Positions 35,784 to 47,168 of a stretch of 64,000 nucleotides of DNA are shown here, piece by piece. The notes beneath the pieces were generated by a model, which was not told where the DNA came from, did not search any database, and saw only the letters and a program-made list of their open reading frames with translations. Position numbers and translations under genes: made by a program. How positions within the stretch are numbered: position 1 is the stretch's first letter; each line of letters starts with the position of its first letter. This DNA is from Brachyhypopomus gauderio (taxonomy: Eukaryota > Chordata > Actinopteri > Gymnotiformes > Hypopomidae): NCBI RefSeq assembly GCF_052324685.1, contig NW_027506905.1:347501-411500 (forward strand). Direction: 5' to 3'.

Positions 35784-38700
35784 CACACACACAACACACA
35801 CACAACACACAACCTTTGCCACAATGTCTGAGATGTATGAAAGGGCTGTGAAAGTGGCCTCACCGTTCACTGAAGTGGGCCTGGGACGACATGGCTGGAT
35901 GTTGAGGGACAGAGGCTTCACTCCAGGCTCCATGACTCCCGTAGCCATAATCGACTGGTTAACAAAACGCACAGAACCTTTCAGCCACGGGCCAACTTAC
36001 ACGCCAGGTCGGCACCTCCATCAAAAAATCATGTTATCGTCTTTAGCTGTTAGCATTATAGCATCTAAGTGGCTTGGATATATTTCTCATTGCACTGAGG
36101 GGGCGTGGTTTACCTGTGGCGCCGGTATGTTTGGCAGGGGGGCCTGGCAGCAGGCCGGCGGGCTGGTAGCCCGATTTAGACGTGCGCGAGATGGCGCCGA
36201 AGCGAGAGACGGTGGGCAGTGAGCCAAATGGGATGATGGGGTCATCGTCTTTGACCTCCGCTCGTCTCTGCAGTTCCAGGGCAGGTTCTCGCAGGACCTT
36301 ATCCACGTTCTGCTGCAGGGAAAAGTGACATTTACACCCGCAACTATTAGAAACATCCAACTTATATCCAACACAAACGTTTCTCACTTGATTTATTTAT
36401 TTTTTTATGGGGAGAACTGACAAGAAGGTAAAGCAAACATGGATTAGGGAAATGAAATGCATTACACAGAGCTGTGGCTGGCATTTATTACACGAGACGT
36501 CTTGGTGCAAAGCCTCATAAAAGGGTAGTAAACATCACTTCCTATTTATGGCTTCCCTTTGATACGGCCTTTGGTCCATCAGTGTGGGAGAACAGAGCAA
36601 ACTCAACAGAGCAAATACCGATAACCTTCGACCTCTGCACTCCCACTTAAAGTCATTATAAGCACACCACCATTAAAAAGGTCTGCATTCTTTAACCCTT
36701 TAATTTAGCCATGAATGAATTCTGAGATCATCAGTACTGATTATGAAGTTTCTTTCTGATCTTAACAGAGGAGCAGAGGTTCTTCTCACCATGTCCATGT
36801 AGCCTCCAGCCACGCCCTCTTTGGTTTTCATGTCCTTGGTGCCAATGTAGGAGACAAAGGTGTCACATGACCATGGAGAGTACTGAGCAGCATAGTCTGG
36901 CTCCCTGAAGCTCATGAAAGCAGGGGGGTTCTCCTCCATGGCCTGGTGATCATAAACAGCAGTATACACTTCAGTACTTGTAGCCAAACGTCGATATAGT
37001 CAAAGTTTCATTTTAACCCAGACACTATACACTTGGATTTAGTATTAAAAGGAAGCCAGCTCGGTCAGGTGAGCTAAAGGCGGCGCGGTGCATTTCAGGC
37101 GAATTGCTGGCGGTATGGTTTGTGTGCTTACATGAATCTGTCCCCTGACCTCTTGGCTGTAGGCAGGGTCGTAAGAGTGAGCTGGGTTTGGGGAGGAGGC
37201 GAAAGGCAGAGGGGAGACCACCTTCCGCTCCTCCAGCTGGGCCATAATCTCCTTCCTGCGCCGGTGCAGGTAATCCAGGCTGAGCTGCGCTCGAGGATAG
37301 ACGTTCTGCACACGCACACACACACACACACACACAGGCTGAACAACGCTGGACCGTTTCTCTTAGGAGAAAACATCTGTATATATACAGTGAGTGGTAT
37401 TTGCTTAGCAACGTTTCCCCCCAAGCACCTATAATACAAAACGTTAAATATTCCTGAACACGACTGACTTGGTTCAGGATCGCAATCTGTGTGGCACTCT
37501 ATGGTTAACTTCTTTGTTAAATTGTCATAAAGTCACTACAGGTCCACTTCAGATATCTTTAAATTTGTTAGATCACTATATGCAATGTCAAGTGTCAGCC
37601 AGAGTGGTCAGCATTTCACCACTAAAGTCAAAGTCAAATTTATTTATATAGTGCTTTTCACAACACACGTTGTCACAAAGCAGCTTTACAATCGTATGGG
37701 TCCAGATCCCTAATGAGCAAGCCAAAGGTGACAGTGGCAAGGAAAAACTCCCTAGATGATGGGGATTAGGAAGAAACCTCGGGAGGACCAAGACTCAAAA
37801 GGGAACCCATCCTCCATTGGGCGGCCCGTTAACACAAGTTCATGGTCACAGGGTGGTTTCAAAAAGCCACGCAAGCGTGTTATCTGGAGTAACGAATCGC
37901 GCTTCACTCTCTGGCAGTCAGATGGTTCAATCTGGGCCTGGCCTGTCTGGTGTCTAGTGTAGGTCTCTTATCTCCAGTGGAGGGTACTGTCATTGCTACA
38001 GCATACAAATACATTTTAGACAGACAATTATATGCTTCCAACTTTGTGGCAACAGTTCGGGGAAGGCATGTTCTTGTTCCTGTATAAATGTGTCCTAGTG
38101 CACAAAGCAAGGTTCGTAAAGGCAAGGTCTGACAAGTTTGGTGCAGACGAACTCAAGTGGACTGCACAGAGCCACACCCTCAACCCCACTGAGCACATAC
38201 AGGAATGAATTGGAATGTGGATTATGAGCCAGGTTCTCCTGAGATACACCTGCGCTACTCCTGCGCTACTCCTGAGCTACACCGGTGCCCGACCTCTCAA
38301 ATGCTCCTTTCAGCGAATGGGCACAAATGTGACACATGAAAAAAGTTTTGTGGAAAGCCATTTCAAAGGGAGACTGTGAGACTGTTGGGGGGGGAAGTCC
38401 ATATTAAAGACTGTGAGACTGTTGGGGGGGGGGGGGGGGGGGAGTCCATATTAAAGACTGTGAGACTGTTGGGGGGGGGAGTCCATATTAAAGACTGTGA
38501 GACTGTTGGGGTGGAGTCCATATTAAAGCCCATAGTTTTAGTAATGGGATTTCCAACATTCTTATATAAGTGTGGTCACGTGTCTACATACTTTTGAGCA
38601 TATAGTCATCGTTCAAAGAAACTACATATCTGTCTTACCCTGCCAGATCTGATTAGCCCCGGGTGGCTGTAGCTAGGGTTAGGGTCGTATCTCTCTCGTG

Positions 38701-39016
38701 GTGGTTCTGGGAGATAGGCGGAGACTCCAGTCGTTTGTGGTTGTTGTGGAGGTACGTCCACTGGACTCCTGACGTAGGACTGGGGCGGAGGACCTCCGTA
38801 AGCAGGCTGGCGGCTACTGTGGTGCATGGGGTAGGTGTAGCGGGGGTCGGAGGGGGGGCCTTGGTACTGGCGCTCTGGGGCATAAGAGAAGGGGTCTGGG
38901 TAGGAAGACAGGCCTGGATCTGTAGCCTGGCCAGGGTTGCGGACGTAGCGAGGCTGCGTGTGTGTGTGAGTACAGGAGTGACCTGCACCAACGACAAGGG
39001 GTGAAAAAAGGAAAAT

Positions 39017-39051
<35 letters not shown>

Positions 39052-42000
39052 CAATCAAATACACTGTTAAAATGTAACAGTATAAAATAATGCATACATA
39101 CAATAATGCATTAACAATGCATTCATACAATGCTTCTAACAATCTAATAATTTTTTTTCTAATAATCTTGATCCTTTACCCGTAGGATAGTGAGAGGACT
39201 CGTAATGGGAGGCAGACGGAGGTGCTCTGGGTTCAGGGTAGTAACTCTCCGGTGGAGGGGCAGAGTACTGGTGCATCTGGGGGCCTCTGGGGACTACAGA
39301 CATGTGCTTGTGTCCAGCCAGGCTGTTTCTGGCCCCTCTGGAATGAGGCGGTGCAGACATCCCCACTTTAGGGTCCATCCTAGCCGAAATGAAACAATGT
39401 TATTTACTATTTACAAAAATGCAGCAACTTGATGCAACAGCAGATTGAGTGACAAAGTATAACCTAAACGGATCAGAACTAAATAAAATGACTCACAGGT
39501 CTGGAGGTGAACCAGGGGCACTGACGCTCCCCGGGTCCGCCTTCATCTGCTTGTTTCCTGGGTTGTACGAGGGGTCAGAGCCCCGGGAGACCAGGTGACT
39601 CAGTCCGGACCCGGGCCCCACCGGGATGATGCCGTTAGCGACAATTGCCGATTTGTGAGGCAGTCCCTCCCCAACCAAACCCTCGTCGGGCAGTAGGTCC
39701 ATCTCGTTGAGCTGGGTCAGAGACTGGCTCAGTGTCTTCCGCATGGGCAAACGCTTGTTCATCTTGCGGTACCTGAGCGGCAGACCAAGTCGTCAAAAGG
39801 CAGAAAATGTGCGGAAACGTACGCGAGACGCACTGGGTTAGCAGCGGATGCGTTTGAGGGCAGCGACTCACTTCTCCAGCTCCTCCTGAGAATGGGCGAA
39901 GGTGCAGCTGGCTCCCCGGGGACATCCACCCTTCTGCTTCATGTCCCGACACATGTACGTCTTGTACTTACTGTGCTGAGGGGCCTGAAGGGGCGTTAGT
40001 GGATTTGAAGGATGAGCATGGCACAAACGTGATGGAAAATCAGGACTGTCATGGTGCATTAGAGTTGAAACTGAACTCTGTAGGGCAGTGAAGGTACCCA
40101 GCCAGGTACGGCTGGGCAATTAATCAAAAATACATCAAAACTGACATTGAGAACCTCTAACCGAGCTCTATCTATTTTGTCCCTGTCAGTTATTTAGGTT
40201 TTTGGCTTTTAATTATATCATACAACATATATACTTAATATAAATATATGTTAATACTTTGCCCACTGTTCTTGTACTTAAAAATATTCTACTGCATATG
40301 TAGTCCGTGACCAACCTATATATATAACAATATGATCTCTTTCATTAGAAAAAAATCCCAGCTTTAATAATTGACCACTTGGGCAAGGGCAAAAAAAACA
40401 GCAAAACCCCCAAATCCTTCATTAATCGTAATCAAGGTAAAATGATCGTGATATTGTTTTGAGTTCATATCACCCAGCACTACAGCCAGGCGTGTTTTAT
40501 TAAGAGCAAATCAGTGTTTAATAACTAAGACTGGAGCCATACGGCAGGTCAAGGATGGATGGAGTTTCTCACCTGCTGTGGGTCTCCACCTTTCTTGCTG
40601 TGATTCTGGATGAAGTCCACTAGGCCATGAACCACAGTCTTGACTGCCACCAGTCCTTTGTCCAGCTGCTCCCAGGTAGGTGCAGGGGCATCTAGCATAC
40701 GTAGGAGAGGCAAAAAAAATATGTTTTTACATTTGCTTTATAACTTGGCCTTTTTATTTTGAAACATATCCAAATATCAAATACCCTCACATGAAAGCCC
40801 TTTGTACATTGATAAATAACAAGATGTTAATGTTAAATCCTGTGAACTGGAGCGCGAAGCCACAACAACACAAGTCTAGTGAGTGATGAACTACACTACA
40901 ACTGCAGTAGAATTGCTTGGTTTAGTATTCGCAAAAAAAAAAAACCACACACATACACACACCACAGTTTGAAGAAAACAAATGAGGTGGTGATGAGTGA
41001 AACAGGGCCGCACGAGGGCACACACACCTGGGCTAGGGTCAATGTCAGCCAGCAGCTCTAAATGCGGTCTGAGGCGGTTGAGGTTGGCTGGGTCTCCCGT
41101 TCTCTGCAACGCAATGGTGAGTTCCTGCACACTCTGAGCAAAGGATGCTGGAGTCTGCAACTGGAAGTAAGAGAGAGAGAGAAATCACATACCAGGTGAA
41201 CATCACCAAAGGATTACCTAACAAAATGTGACTCAAACCGCAATACAACACAGAATATGACTGACATGCTTAGATCTATTCCAACATGAATAATAAAAGT
41301 ATATAAAGAGCAGGTGGTATCAAAGTGGGTGGTCACCACACAGATAAGTGTCAAAGGATGTTCTACTCCAATGTACCTCATCATTTTATTATCAAGTCCT
41401 TCATGAGTCAAGTGTAAAACGGGCTATGACTAAAAACACAGCTTTGTATAATAATGCAGCCAAACAAAGATAAAGCCATCAACTTAGAACATCGTTGGCA
41501 CCGTCTAATGAGAGGTTATCACACTTCTGAATGTAGGATTTCACTGAATGAATGAAGGAATGCAAGACATTCCCCTAGCTACTCCAGCCAGCGTTTTCTT
41601 TTTGAGGACCACACTGACATGTGTAGGCCAAGCAGCAGCTTGTACTCCTCCTACCTTGTCTATGATGGACTGCATGTGTGACTTGTGGGACTGGTCCCCG
41701 TACAGTAGGGAGGACCACTGGTCCGGGGCGATGCGCAGGCCGCCCTCCATGGCGATCTGGACGATCTGGGAGTCGTGCTCCCTGCGCAGGGCCTCGTAGG
41801 TACGAAACTCCTCCTTCAACTGCATCAGGGACGAGTCCTCATCACGCTTGGTCACCTGTCGAGAAACCAGGGGGGCCAACAAAACAACAAACTCCTTACT
41901 GACGTGCAGGCAATACACAAACGAACCTTATAAATACTAAATACTGCATATAACACTAAAAACGCTAAAAATACTGCATGATAAAATTGCTTTTTGTGAC

Positions 42001-44050
42001 TTGGGCAGGAAATGTGTAGGTTTGTTGCTTTTTTGTGCATTACAACTACACTTTGTCTGCGTACCCTTTACTAGAAAGGCATTTATTCATTCACAATGAC
42101 GTCCTGTGCAATGTGCTTTGTGGCAGATCAGACAGTGCAGCAAAATAAAGTCAAGAAGACAGAGAGAGGAAGACAGAGAGAGGAAGACAGAGAGAGGAAG
42201 ACAGAGAGGGGAAGACAGAGAGGGGAAGACAGAGAGGGGAAGACAGAGAGAGGAAGACAGAGAGAGGAAGACAGAGAGAGGAAGACAGAGAGGGGAAGAC
42301 AGAGAGGGGAAGACAGAGAGAGGAAGACAGAGAGAGGAAGACAGAGAGAGGAAGACAGAGAGAGGAAGACAGAGAGAGGAAGACAGAGAGAGGAAGACTG
42401 AGAGAGGAAGACAGAGAGAGGAAGACAGAGAGAGGAAGACAGAGAGAGGAAGACTGAGAGGAAGACAGAGAGAGGAAGACAGAGAGGGGAAGACAGAGAG
42501 GGGAAGACAGAGAGGGGAAGACAGAGAGGGGAAGACAGAGAGAGGAAGACAGAGAGGGGAAGACAGAGAGGGGAAGACAGAGAGGGGAAGACAGAGAGGG
42601 GAAGACAGAGAGAGGAAGACAGAGAGAGGAAGACAGAGAGAGGAAGACAGAGAGAGGAAGACAGAGAGAGGAAGACTGAGAGAGGAAGACAGAGAGAGGA
42701 AGACTGAGAGGAAGACTGAGAGAGGAAGACAGAGAGAGGAAGACAGAGAGAGGAAGACAGAGAGAGGAAGACTGAGAGGAAGACAGAGAGAGGAAGACTG
42801 AGAGGAAGACAGAGAGAGGAAGACAGAGAGAGGAAGACAGAGAGGAAGACAGAGAGAGGAAGACAGAGAGAGGAAGACTGAGAGAGGAAGACAGAGAGAG
42901 GAAGACAGAGAGAGGAAGACAGAGAGAGGAAGACTGAGAGAGGAAGACAGAGAGAGGAAGACAGAGAGAGGAAGACTGAGAGAGGAAGACTGAGAGAGGA
43001 AGACAGAGAGGGGAAGACAGAGAGAGGAAGACAGAGAGGAAGACTGAGAGGAAGACTGAGAGAGGAAGACTGAGAGGGGAAGACAGAGAGAGGAAGACAG
43101 AGAGAGGAAGACAGAGAGAGGAAGACAGAGAGGGGAAGACAGAGAGAGGAAGACAGAGAGAGGAAGACAGAGAGGGGAAGACAGAGAGGGGAAGACAGAG
43201 AGAGGAAGACAGAGAGAGGAAGACAGAGAGAGGAAGACTGAGAGGAAGACAGAGAGAGGAAGACAGAGAGGAAGACTGAGAGAGGAAGACTGAGAGAGGA
43301 AGACTGAGAGAGGAAGACAGAGAGAGGAAGACTGAGAGGAAGACTGAGAGAGGAAGTGGAGGAGGGACCTTAAAGCAGGAGGCTCTGTACAGCAGCTGCA
43401 CCACGTGTCCTATGCTGGTTTTGGAAGCTTGGGGGAAACGTGGCTCCAGCCTCTGGACCACAAACAGAACCAAGACCTTGCGGGACAGTGCCGACCCGTC
43501 CTCTAGAGCCAGCAGGACCAGCTTCAGGGCCTCCTCCTGCATAGCTGAGGAAAGAGGAAATCAATCATTATTTTATGAGCTTAAGTGAGGTTTTTATATT
43601 GGTCTTCTAAGGACAACTGCTGCATTGCTGTTATCCATATGTCCATGTATAGTACCTACTTGCTAAAGGCAGAGATGCAACAATAATATCCCTGCTGCTA
43701 TATAATGAATTAGTGATATGTAACATGGTAACACTACTTTCGATTTCTCCAAATTGAATTTAAGCTATTCTGTTCCACCCACAAATCCACGTCGAAAACC
43801 ACTTTCTCTTATTAAAGATCACTGGGTGTGAAGTACACCACAGAAATAAACACCACTGCATGCAAACACATCTGAAACCACAGAATACACTCCCAACAAA
43901 CCTCACCCATTTGTGCTATTAATTCTTCTAAAGGTACTTATGATTGAGCAATGAAGGTATGCATGAAAATACTACACCTAAAACGGCATATCAAAACTTG
44001 TCATATGGTACATCAAGAAAGCAATAATAGACTATATAATAATAATAGAC

Positions 44051-44081
<31 letters not shown>

Positions 44082-44165
44082 GACTATATAATAATAATAC
44101 TAATAATCATCATCATCATCATCATCATCATAATCATAATAATAATAGACTATATAATAATAGAC

Positions 44166-44204
<39 letters not shown>

Positions 44205-44209
44205 GACTA

Positions 44210-44264
<55 letters not shown>

Positions 44265-44267
44265 GAC

Positions 44268-44300
<33 letters not shown>

Positions 44301-44695
44301 GACTATACCACTGGGCTTCAACATTAACACTTCTAAAATACTGGCAGAATAAAGTAAAAAAATCAAGCTATTCAGAATGATCTAATGTGGCTGAAACATT
44401 GATAGATTATTGGTAGATCGTTCTGTTAGTGCTGCCAGAAGAATGCGTGTGTCACCAGGGCCGAGGAACTGGCAGCCCCGCGCTCTGACAGCGGCCCACA
44501 GGTTGGAGGAGAGCTGCTGGGGGTTCTGGTGCTGCAGGATGAGCTCGGTGACCGTGCGCTCGCCCAGGGAACGAGCCGCCCGCATGGCCCGCACACGCCC
44601 CTCTTCCTCCACCAGCTGACAGTGCACCAGCGTCACCAGCTTCCTCTGCATGGGCCTGCTGAGAAGACTCTGGGTAGCACTGCCCAGCCCTACAC

Positions 44696-44734
<39 letters not shown>

Positions 44735-46965
44735 ACACACACACATACAAATGACATGACTAGGGCTACATTATAAATCAGTGGGGTGGAGAACAGTAGC
44801 ATTATTACTTTGAAGTGCTGGAGATTTATATCTTTGCAGCATATTTCCGTGTTTGGGCTTTCTGTTTTATCTATTCTGGGATCCGGTTAAGCACCTACTT
44901 GAAACTACAGGTGTGTATCTACCATTTGTTTCAATACACATGGCTTTAAGTTATACCTGTTTTATAACATTAGAGGTTTGATTGGGCTGCAAGTTAGTTA
45001 GATTTGGTTCAAATGAGCCCATCAACATGGGGTGACAGCATTTATGATCAACATGACAACCAACAGCATGTTAAAAACACCTTCTCAAAAGGGAGAGAGT
45101 AAATGGCATTTGAGCGTAAACATCACGTCAAGATCATCCAGACCTCTGGTGTTGCTGAGGGGTTTGAGGTAGAGAGCCAGATCCTCCACACAGGTACGAG
45201 CTTCATCATAATGCTTGGTGTCCTCAGGGCCTCTCACTAAAGTGACGGTCTGGAGCTTGGGTGCCTGCAGGAGGAAAGATCACTGTATGAATCAGAGGAC
45301 TCTGCACAGACTGTACCCAGAACAGCTGCTCTGTAGAGCTTATGTAGCCAGCTTACTTGAACACTGTGATGCTACGAAAGCTCTGGCTCTGGCCCATGCT
45401 TAGTACAATGAGAAAATTCATACTACTCAGGGGTTCCCTGCTTGGGGAAAACTAATTTGTGTTGCTATTAAACAATTAAAATGGTTGCCTAACTGTAAGT
45501 ATAGTAAAGAAGTTCCAGTAGCAGACAATACTCGAAAAAAATAACATCCATTTTGTTGTTTTTGGAAGCTGCAAAGTCTAAAAAGGTGGCTTGACACCTT
45601 GACAAGTTCTAACAAGTTATGCAAAGTATGCAAAGCATTGAATGGCATGATGCAGGCTTTATGTAAAATGTTGACAGAAGTGTAAACTGATCCACCCTCT
45701 CCTGCAACTTCCATGGTAGTGAGTCATTATGACAAAGTTTGGACTATAAAAATGTCTAATCTGACTCAGCAAACACAAGTGTGTGCACGCATGCACGGGC
45801 CCCGCCTCCCAGCACGCATGCACGGGCCCCGCCTCCCAGCACGCATGCACGGGCCCCGCCTCCCAGCACGCATGCACGGGCCCCGCCTCCCAGCACGCAT
45901 GCACGGGCCCCGCCTCCCAGCACGCATGCGTGCACACACTCCCACATACACCACCATTTTAGTGATACTGGAACCACAGCCACAAGTTCTATATATTGGA
46001 AAGCTGACACCCCAAACACCCCCCCCTCCCCTGGAATAAACACCCCTCTACACATCCGTCACCCCCACCCTCCTCCCTTCCTTCATTTATTTTTTGATGT
46101 GGTCTATTACCCGTAAAGCAGCAGAACACCGTACCTCCAGTTCAGTGTGTGCAGGCTGTGCACCTTCCTTAGTGATAAGCACATGTGTCTGAAACAACAG
46201 GTTTCACTGCTAACTGGAAATGATGAAAAATGAAAATGCAATCTCGTGTCCCGATCATTATCTTAAAACACAATTGCTTTGCCTAGGGTAGTGTGCACAT
46301 GTTGAGGTGGTTGCTTGGGTGTTTCTGTTTCTGAACATGCAAAACAAGTGAGCAAAGACACAAACATCCACTCTGAGACCAGAAGGAAATGGAGCTAAAA
46401 AATACCACACACAGGTACACAGTGATCTGCCTTCACTGATGGGCAGGTGAGTTCCTTAACAATATGTTGTTTGTTAATCCCCATTCCAACGAGAGTTTTT
46501 GCAACGTTAACATTGCAGACGCCAGAAGCAGACCAACCATGTAGTAAAAAGCTGTGATTGTTTTTTGTTGCTGTAAGCATCCTGAACAAACTCAGGATCT
46601 TTCAGGATCTCTCAGTATTAGTGTTGTGTTAATACACTGCAAGGTGTGTCAAGATCACCATGTAGCATAACAGTCAGGACCGCGGATCGTAGCTGCGTGG
46701 GCCGTGACACCCTGGTGGCGATGGAGTACCTCACCTGACCACAGACCAGCTGCAGCAGGGCGGTGTTGACGGGCAGCAGCTCGATGTCGGTGCTGATGGC
46801 GGTCTGGTCGAAGGGGCAGGCCTTGCGGTGCAGCTTGTTCAGACACATCTTGCAGACGGTGTGGCCGCAGCCCAGGCTGATGGGCCTGCGCACGTTCTCC
46901 TCGAACGTCTGCGTGCAGATGGGACACAACAGAAACTCCGTCCATTGTGGCGCTTGTACGGGCAT
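33213..46965 (-). CDS. rc3h1: rc3h1: Roquin-1, RING/ROQ/CCCH mRNA-decay protein
   Basis: Nineteen coding exons, all in phase: 46735-46965, 45144-45264, 44456-44695, 43369-43544, 41655-41855, 41028-41160, 40573-40691, 39872-39984, 39497-39772, 39180-39379, 38639-38982, 37132-37305, 36790-36942, 36114-36312, 35864-35954, 35431-35521, 34877-35038, 33707-33807, 33213-33372; about 1094 aa (human 1133). Exon 1 encodes the RING finger (CPICTQTF...[21 protein letters not shown]). Exons 2-6 encode the HEPN/ROQ domain that binds stem-loop decay elements ([68 protein letters not shown]). Exon 8 holds the CCCH finger ([22 protein letters not shown]). A proline-rich region follows, then [19 protein letters not shown] and the QVEREIG coiled coil. 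The family's role is to recruit CCR4-NOT deadenylase to mRNAs of immune regulators. The exon 14 acceptor may lie 3 nt further in (36309). Confidence 0.97.
34315..34421. repeat. 38-bp tandem repeat, 2.8 copies
   Basis: The unit starts AGTTGGTGAACTATTGCAGT and ends GTGTAGTTAC. Copies are nearly identical. It is in rc3h1 intron 17. Confidence 0.9.
35694..35812. repeat. (CA)n microsatellite in rc3h1 intron 15
   Basis: About 119 bp of CA dinucleotides (TG in the transcript), with a few CAA interruptions near the 3' plus-strand end. It begins about 50 nt downstream of the exon-15 donor. Long HTHT/VCVC frames across it are artefacts. Confidence 0.97.
37309..37336. repeat. (CA)n tract at rc3h1 exon 12 acceptor
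   Basis: In transcript sense this is (TG)n then CGTGTGCAG, directly touching the exon-12 3' splice site, in place of a normal pyrimidine tract. Confidence 0.93.
37622..37835 (-). mobile_element. L2-tail-like repeat fragment
   Basis: Shares long stretches with the 3' tail of the LINE at 25869-27150 (ACAAAGCAGCTTTACAA, GACAGTGGCAAGGAAAAACT, GGAACCCATCCTCC). It is tail only, in rc3h1 intron 11. It may be a tail-only LINE copy or a SINE that borrowed this tail. Confidence 0.8.
37850..38360 (+). mobile_element. Decayed Tc1-like fragment
   Basis: The plus frame carries [18 protein letters not shown], the first catalytic block with Asp changed to Asn (SNESRF). Then come broken pieces of the second Asp block near 38080 (the expected Asp is not seen) and the [11 protein letters not shown] third block near 38170-38205. 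Ends are ragged. It is in rc3h1 intron 11, antisense to the gene. Confidence 0.72.
38371..38530. repeat. About 43-bp tandem repeat with long G run
   Basis: Four copies of AGACTGTGAGACTGTTGGGG...GTCCATATTAA with a G tract of variable length (up to about 19) inside each unit. rc3h1 intron 11, about 110 bp from the exon-11 donor. Confidence 0.9.
39020..39049. repeat. (CA)n microsatellite in rc3h1 intron 10
   Basis: About 14 CA units, 38 nt upstream (transcript sense, TG) of the exon-11 acceptor. Confidence 0.93.
42152..43357. repeat. 1.2-kb 14-bp GA-rich minisatellite in rc3h1 intron 4
   Basis: About 85 copies of GAGAGGAAGACAGA with GAGGGG and shortened GAGGAAGACTGA variants. Purine-rich on the plus strand, so the rc3h1 pre-mRNA carries CUCUCUGUCUUCC-like units. 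The array stops about 11 nt from the exon-4 donor (GT at 43367-43368). No stop codon occurs in any frame of long parts of it, giving false ORFs of 231 and 463 codons. Confidence 0.97.
44036..44308. repeat. (TAA)n compound microsatellite
   Basis: AAT/TAA trinucleotides with interspersed AGACTATATAATAATA motifs and an ATC block (44106-44130). In rc3h1 intron 3. Confidence 0.95.
44698..44745. repeat. (CA)n tract at rc3h1 exon 3 acceptor
   Basis: Transcript-sense (TG)n of about 23 units ending in TGTGTGCAG, immediately at the exon-3 3' splice site (44696-44697). Confidence 0.95.
45786..45932. repeat. 27-bp GC-rich minisatellite, 5 copies
   Basis: The unit starts CACGCATGCACGGGCCCC and continues GCCTCCCAG; five essentially identical copies and a partial sixth. 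It lies in rc3h1 intron 1 of the coding part (between the first two coding exons). Each unit contains a GC-box-like CCCCGCCTCCC. Length is a multiple of 3, so every frame without a stop looks like a repeat protein; this is an artefact. Confidence 0.95.
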
Positions 46966-47168
46966 CGTAACGAGAGCGGGACTCCGCTACGCTGACCACG
47001 CCGGGTTTCCGTCGGATCGGCGCTCCTCGTGGACGCAGGCGGGAACGTTTGGTTGAAAACTAAGGTCAAAAGTCCTATAGATTCCACAGGAATCAAAGAC
47101 TGAATGTCCAGATTTTTAAAGATCTTCAGGCACTGTGAACATTTAGCACACAGTGCTGAATACATAAC
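46966..47168 (-). other. rc3h1: rc3h1 5'UTR part of first coding exon, with overlapping uORF
   Basis: A pyrimidine-rich acceptor (CTTTGTTTCCTACAG) ends at 47169, so the exon holding the start codon probably begins at 47168. This leader contains an ATG at 47165. It opens a 108-codon frame that ends at 46839, past the main ATG (46965) and out of frame with it. Confidence 0.6.

Noticed and set aside
35566-36222. Frames of HTHT or VCVC over the CA repeat
   Set aside because: Microsatellite translation; real coding sequence nearby is rc3h1 exons 14-16 in another frame.
42096-42801. Plus-strand E/R/D repeat protein of up to 231 codons
   Set aside because: Translation of the GA-rich minisatellite; the same peptide appears in several frames, as expected from a 14-bp period.
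32630-43357. CRISPR-like arrays
   Set aside because: These are direct tandem repeats without unique spacers in a eukaryotic genome.
42151-43542. 463-codon minus-strand frame joining rc3h1 exon 4 to a Ser/Leu repeat
   Set aside because: Only the first 58 codons are exon 4; the rest is the stop-free 14-bp minisatellite in the intron. The next exon joins exon 4 in correct phase through a normal donor.
45659-46116. Collagen- or Cys-like repeat proteins on both strands
   Set aside because: A 27-bp minisatellite is open in several frames; there is no start context, splice sites or family match.
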